8,158 nucleotides of DNA from DASPUH01 sp964518505 (lineage in GTDB: Bacteria > Chloroflexota > Limnocylindria > Limnocylindrales > CSP1-4): the NCBI GenBank assembly GCA_964518505.1, contig CAZFGT010000067.1, forward strand, positions 1 to 8,158. The letters are read 5' to 3'. Below are positions 5,427 to 8,158 of the stretch, one piece after another. Below the pieces are notes generated by a model. The model was not told where the DNA came from and made no database searches. It saw only the letters and a list, made by a program, of their open reading frames with translations. The translations under genes and the position numbers were made by a program. Position 1 is the first letter of the stretch; each line of letters opens with the position of its first letter.

Positions 5427-6326
5427 CTACGGGTTGACCACCCCGCACACGAGGTCGCCGCTCACCTGAACGGTGTTGGTCGTACCGGTCTCGGTGGCCG
5501 TGCCAGAGACGTGCCCGCCGGTCGCCGAGAGCGTCACTGCGGTCGGATCGGTGTTCGTGAAGAAGTGCTGGGGGGTGGTGGCCGTGGGCGCGACGAAGAC
5601 GGAAAAGCCGGTCGGGTTCGCCTGGAAGACCGTGAGCACCGGCGTCGAGCCCACCTTGATGATGCCGATCGCGTGGACGTACGGTGGCTTGGCGTTCGGG
5701 TCGCAGTCGACCCGGACCGGGTCCATCGGCCCGGTCACCGCGCCTTCGGGGGCCGTCCCAGACAGGGTGATCGTGGAGCTGCCCGCGACCTGATCCCCGC
5801 AGTCGACGGTGCCCGTGATGGACGAGATCGCGGGGAGCAGGCCAGGCTTGGACGTCGAGGTGACCTCGGTCAGCGGGCCGTCCAGGTGGACGCCCTTCGT
5901 CGCGTCGAAACCGGTCACCCCGGTGCCTTTGAACGTGCGCGCGACGAATGTCGCACCGGCACCCGAGTCAAGGGTCACGGTCACGCTTTGGCCGGTGATC
6001 GTGATCGTCGTGGCGACTCCCGCGGTCGTGGTGCTGCCGAACAGTGTGATGTCAAGCCCGCCGAGCGACGGATTGTCGCAGTCGACCTGCACACCGGGCG
6101 CGACGCCCGTGACACCGCCACCGAAGGCGACGGTGGCACTCGCCGGGGCCAGGCTGGCCGGGGGCGTCGGGGCCGTCGGGGGGGTGCTCGACGCGGCGGC
6201 TGTTCCCGCTGGCGCGGTCCCCGTCGGCGGGACGGCCGTCGGGGTCGTTCCGCCTGCTCCGGAGCAGGCGGCGAGGCACAGCGCGATGAAGGACGTCGAG
6301 GTGACCCAACGGGCCGGTTGACGCAT
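5427..6326 (-). CDS. Lipoprotein with Pro/Thr linker and repeated VDC motifs, function unknown
   Basis: From the ATG at 6326-6324 the product is 299 residues. It starts MRQPARWVTSTSFIALCLAAC, a lipoprotein signal with lipobox LAAC and lipidated Cys21. A long Thr/Pro/Ala/Ser linker (about 24-63) would hold the globular part away from the membrane. The mature domain has four cysteines (83, 176, 208, 294), three of them in VDC motifs (VDCDNP, VDCGDQ, VDCDPN). The segments after the first two look duplicated (LDITLFGSTTTAG versus STITLSGTAPEG), so the fold may be two related beta modules with disulfides. The frame stays open to 6695, but the signal peptide and a GAGG 9 bases upstream fix this start. 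It converges on the gene at 4758-5381 and may be distantly related in fold. No family is recognised. Confidence 0.82.
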   Translation of the reverse strand: MRQPARWVTSTSFIALCLAACSGAGGTTPTAVPPTGTAPAGTAAASSTPPTAPTPPASLAPASATVAFGGGVTGVAPGVQVDCDNPSLGGLDITLFGSTTTAGVATTITITGQSVTVTLDSGAGATFVARTFKGTGVTGFDATKGVHLDGPLTEVTSTSKPGLLPAISSITGTVDCGDQVAGSSTITLSGTAPEGAVTGPMDPVRVDCDPNAKPPYVHAIGIIKVGSTPVLTVFQANPTGFSVFVAPTATTPQHFFTNTDPTAVTLSATGGHVSGTATETGTTNTVQVSGDLVCGVVNP

Positions 6327-6371
6327 GGACGGACCTCGGGTGCGGGTGACGGCAGGGCCAGTGGGCGCCAC

Positions 6372-6377
6372 AGGATA
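6372..6377 (-). promoter_or_regulatory. Candidate -10 element for the minus-strand lipoprotein
   Basis: On the minus strand TATCCT (6377-6372) would start transcription near 6365, giving a leader of about 40 bases before the ATG at 6326. No good -35 is evident, so this is weak. Confidence 0.25.
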
Positions 6378-6424
6378 GCGGGTGGCCAGAGCCACGCCGG
6401 CTACGAGCGCCAAGTCCTGCCCTT

Positions 6425-6439
6425 CGGCTGCTGCAGCCG
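6425..6439. other. Stem-loop in the divergent intergenic region
   Basis: CGGCTG (6425-6430) pairs with CAGCCG (6434-6439) around CTG. It lies between the minus-strand lipoprotein start and the plus-strand ORF at 6547. It could be an operator-like palindrome or an RNA hairpin. Confidence 0.3.
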
Positions 6440-6497
6440 TGCCGAACGGCTCGCGCGTCCCCGGGTCCAGCTGACCCATAATCAAGGAAACCGTTGC

Positions 6498-6514
6498 CTC
6501 GGCGCACCGCCGAG
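6498..6514. other. Strong 7-bp GC stem-loop upstream of ORF 6547
   Basis: CTCGGCG (6498-6504) is the exact complement of CGCCGAG (6508-6514), with a three-base loop CAC. It sits 22 bases before the AAGGAGGG ribosome site of the 59-residue ORF and after a CATAAT (6477-6482) that could be a -10. It may be a leader structure or a palindromic regulator site. Confidence 0.4.
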
Positions 6515-6546
6515 TCGTCGCGCCGGTCGCGGTAGAAGGAGGGTTC

Positions 6547-6726
6547 GTGACGACCCTGAACCGCGCCGCGCAGGCGGCCCAAGCGTTCGATAGCCGCGTG
6601 TGGCGGCTGACCCACCGGCACCTCGCGCACCGCCTCGATGAGATCAGCATGGCGCCTTGGGGACGCCGCCGAGCTGCCCGGCCCGGCCGCACCACGCTTG
6701 GACGCTACGCTCGCAAACCCGTGTGA
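6547..6726 (+). CDS. Possible 59-residue protein, hypothetical
   Basis: A GTG at 6547 is preceded by AAGGAGGG (6536-6543), among the best ribosome sites in the window, and opens a 59-codon frame ending TGA 6724-6726. The product is basic, with an amphipathic-looking start (LNRAAQAAQAFDSRVWRL), HRHLAHRLDEIS and an Arg/Pro-rich tail (WGRRRAARPGRTTLGRY). I do not recognise it. It could be a genuine small protein or the preserved 5' end of a larger gene cut short where the serpin remnant lies. Its 3' half overlaps, on the opposite strand, the read-through extension of the serpin frame, so both are unlikely to be functional over 6644-6726. Confidence 0.4.
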   Translation: MTTLNRAAQAAQAFDSRVWRLTHRHLAHRLDEISMAPWGRRRAARPGRTTLGRYARKPV

Positions 6727-6769
6727 CCCGAGGGCCGCGTCTGACCTTGCCCCTCCCGGCATACGGCGC

Positions 6770-6964
6770 CGACGGATCCAGCACCTGCCCCAGGAAGATC
6801 ACAGCGCCCGTCTGGAGGTCGCGGATCGCGAACAAGAACGGCCGATCGACACGCACGACGACCGGTTCGCCGCCCGGGGCGCTGACGTCTCCCAGCAGGA
6901 CCGCGGCCGCGGCGGTCGCCTCCGCGCCGCCCCCCGCGCCAGTGCCGAATGGACCTAACCGCTG
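6770..6964 (-). pseudogene. Serpin C-terminal remnant (reactive-centre loop to last beta strand)
   Basis: On the minus strand an open frame bounded by a stop at 6967-6965 encodes GAEATAAAAVLLGDVSAP, then VRVDRPFLFAIRD and TGAVIFLGQVLDPS. This is the diagnostic end of serpins: the alanine-rich hinge, the reactive-centre loop, the 'DRPFLFAIRD..TGA..FLG.V.DP' signature and the usual C-terminus. Counting from the hinge Gly as P15 puts P1-P1' at Val-Ser (6886-6881), which would suit an elastase-like target. Intact serpins are about 370-400 residues and trap proteases by loop insertion; here only the last 60 or so are present. There is no start codon with a ribosome site, and the missing part is not in the window because the DksA-like gene occupies the adjacent DNA. 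The frame also reads on about 42 codons past the normal end, to a stop at 6644. Confidence 0.75.
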
Positions 6965-6991
6965 TCACGCCGACTTTGCTCGCGTGGGGCA

Positions 6992-7005
6992 TGCTCGCGC
7001 GAGCA
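6992..7005. promoter_or_regulatory. 14-bp perfect palindrome upstream of the DksA-like gene
   Basis: TGCTCGCGCGAGCA is fully self-complementary and lies 31 bases before the ATG at 7037. A CATGCTC repeat occurs at 6990-6996 and again at 7009-7015, and GCTCGCG also appears at 6978-6984. The arrangement suits a dimeric repressor or activator site controlling the downstream pair, but it could also be a leader hairpin. Confidence 0.4.
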
Positions 7006-7036
7006 GTCCATGCTCTTGCCACGCAAGGAGGACAGG

Positions 7037-7390
7037 ATGAACGAGTCGCGAGCTCGGGAGCTCGTCGCGGGCGAGCGCGCACGCGTCCAGGCGGCGCTGC
7101 GCGAGCTGACCGGGGATGTCCAGGATGCCGGCTCGCTCGAGCGCCAGCAGACCGGCGAGGCCTACGAAGTCGGGACGGACCTCCAGATGGAGGGCGTGGA
7201 CATGGCCCTCATCAGTGACCTGCGGGAGCAGCTCGCCGCCGTGGGTCGCGCCGAGGAGCGCATCGCGGCCGGGACCTACGGTCGGTCCGTCGTGAGCGGG
7301 CTGCCGATCCCGGACGAGCGCCTGGAGGCGGATCCGCTCGCCGAACGGACCATCGGCGAGCAGCGCGCCTTCGAGGAGAGTCACCGCTGA
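7037..7390 (+). CDS. TraR/DksA-family protein lacking all zinc-finger cysteines
   Basis: The product is 117 residues. ATG 7037 has a strong AAGGAGG at 7025-7031; an earlier in-frame start at 7010 lies before that site and is unlikely. Residues 1-76 form two charged helices (RARELVAGERARVQAALREL; LISDLREQLAAVGRAEERI), as in the DksA coiled coil that reaches into the RNA polymerase secondary channel. Residues 79-98 read GTYGRSVVSGLPIPDERLEA, the family's GTYG.C..CG.PIP..RLEA with both cysteines replaced by Ser (84, 87). The second CxxC is T105-I-G-E108. The protein has no cysteine at all, so it cannot bind zinc as classical members do. It may regulate transcription, but polymerase binding is inferred. 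It is probably in an operon with the hydrolase 25 bp downstream. Confidence 0.88.
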   Translation: MNESRARELVAGERARVQAALRELTGDVQDAGSLERQQTGEAYEVGTDLQMEGVDMALISDLREQLAAVGRAEERIAAGTYGRSVVSGLPIPDERLEADPLAERTIGEQRAFEESHR

Positions 7391-7415
7391 GCTGTGCCGC
7401 ACCCGAGGTCTCGTC

Positions 7416-8158
7416 ATGAACGAGCCTGCGCCGAGTGGGTACGTCGACGCGGGCGGCGTGCGCACGTACTACGAGGTCCAGGGCTCGGGCGAGCCGTTGC
7501 TCCTCCTGCACGGCGGCTTCGCCACGATCGAGACGTGGCGCGGCCAGGCGCCCGCCTTGGCCGAGCGGTATCGCGTGTACCTGCCCGAGCGCCGCGGCCA
7601 CGGCCGGACCCCCGACGTCGAGGGCCCGACGGGCTTCGGCATCATGGCCCGCGACACCATCGCCTTCATGGAGGCGCTGGCGATCGGGCCGGCCCACGTC
7701 GTCGGCTGGAGCGACGGCGGATACGTAGCGCTGGAGCTGGCCCTGGCCCGACCCGACCTGGTCCGCCGGCTGGTCCTCATCGGGACGGCGGCCAACGCCG
7801 CGGGCTACACCGCCGAGACGCGGGCACACAACGAGCACCTGACGCCGGACAGCCTCCCGCCGTTCATCCGCAAGGCGTACGACCGGCTCTCCCCTGACGG
7901 ACCGGAGCACTTCCCGATCGTCTTCGAGAAGCTGGCCACGGTGTGGCGAACCGAGCCCGACCATGCGCTGGCCGACCTCGGGGCCCTGACCATGCCGACC
8001 CTGATCCTGCTCGGCGATCACGACGGCCTCACGGTCGAGCACGCGGCCGCCATGCTGCAGGCGATCCCGCGTGCTGAGCTGGCGGTGATCCCGGGCGCCA
8101 GCCACGGCCTCCTCTTCGAAAAGCCCGACCTGGCGAACCGCCTGATCCTGGACTTCCT
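7416..8158 (+). CDS. Alpha/beta-fold hydrolase, C-terminus cut by window end
   Basis: The 247 codons visible cover nearly the whole fold. The start ATG 7416 has CGAGG at 7404-7408. Residues 28-35 (LLLLHGGF) give the HGG oxyanion-hole motif. The nucleophile elbow is GWSDGG with Ser99. The acid is in LLGDHDGLT (probably Asp203) and the histidine in PGASHGLL (His230), so the Ser-Asp-His triad is complete. A cap region lies at about 128-185. Family members hydrolyse esters, lactones, amides or C-C and halide bonds in the cytoplasm; no signal peptide is seen and the substrate is not predictable. The spacing of 25 bp from the DksA-like gene suggests co-transcription. Only the last few residues should be missing, as the usual length is 260-280. 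Confidence 0.92.
   Translation, partial: MNEPAPSGYVDAGGVRTYYEVQGSGEPLLLLHGGFATIETWRGQAPALAERYRVYLPERRGHGRTPDVEGPTGFGIMARDTIAFMEALAIGPAHVVGWSDGGYVALELALARPDLVRRLVLIGTAANAAGYTAETRAHNEHLTPDSLPPFIRKAYDRLSPDGPEHFPIVFEKLATVWRTEPDHALADLGALTMPTLILLGDHDGLTVEHAAAMLQAIPRAELAVIPGASHGLLFEKPDLANRLILDF

Noticed and set aside
5415..6593. A 392-codon plus-strand frame opposite the minus-strand lipoprotein
   Set aside because: The product is Arg/Gly-rich with no signal or domain, whereas the opposite strand gives a clean lipoprotein signal, linker and cysteine pattern.
7212..8105. A 297-codon minus-strand frame opposite the hydrolase
   Set aside because: It is a shadow of the hydrolase, which has a complete catalytic triad and a ribosome site; the antisense product has no recognisable features.
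1..8158. Mobile elements, CRISPR arrays, toxin-antitoxin pairs or phage genes
   Set aside because: I saw no transposase or integrase motifs, no regularly spaced repeats and no terminal inverted repeats with target duplications. The tRNA 3' end is not repeated downstream as an attachment site as far as I can see.

Overview
This 8.2-kb window is very GC-rich bacterial DNA with dense, mostly forward-strand genes. It contains a discriminating glutaminyl-tRNA synthetase (GlnRS) with its tRNA, several lipoproteins with a normal lipobox, and TAGAAT-like -10 elements. Most high-GC Actinobacteria lack GlnRS and make Gln-tRNA through GatCAB, so I lean towards a high-GC Chloroflexota lineage (Limnocylindria-like). 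That placement is inference, and nothing in the window proves it.

Layout. Positions 1-275 (minus) hold the N-terminus of a luciferase-like (LLM class) flavin-dependent oxidoreductase, probably read from a leaderless GTG start. Diverging from it is tRNA-Gln(CTG) at 398-472, followed 72 bp later by glnS (545-2236), so the substrate RNA and its synthetase probably share a transcript. A 72-codon remnant resembling the C-terminal part of an alpha/beta-hydrolase follows (2250-2468).

Positions 2552-6326 form an envelope-protein cluster. It comprises two overlapping paralogous four-helix membrane proteins (2552-3010 and 2997-3530), two small lipoproteins (3592-3996 and about 4043-4612), a Sec-secreted four-cysteine protein (4758-5381), and a convergent minus-strand lipoprotein with a Pro/Thr linker and internally repeated VDC motifs (5427-6326). 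None has a function I can name with confidence.

Positions 6327-7036 have no solid intact gene. They contain a divergent regulatory region with GC-rich stem-loops, a possible 59-residue ORF (6547-6726), and on the minus strand the orphan C-terminal end of a serpin (6770-6964), including its reactive-centre loop. The last two genes are a TraR/DksA-family protein that has lost all four zinc-binding cysteines (7037-7390) and, 25 bp downstream, an alpha/beta-hydrolase with an intact catalytic triad (from 7416, running off the window).

The most unusual items are the cysteine-less DksA-like protein, the serpin tail, the tandem membrane-protein paralogues and the tRNA-Gln/glnS pairing. No mobile element, CRISPR array, rRNA or phage gene is visible.
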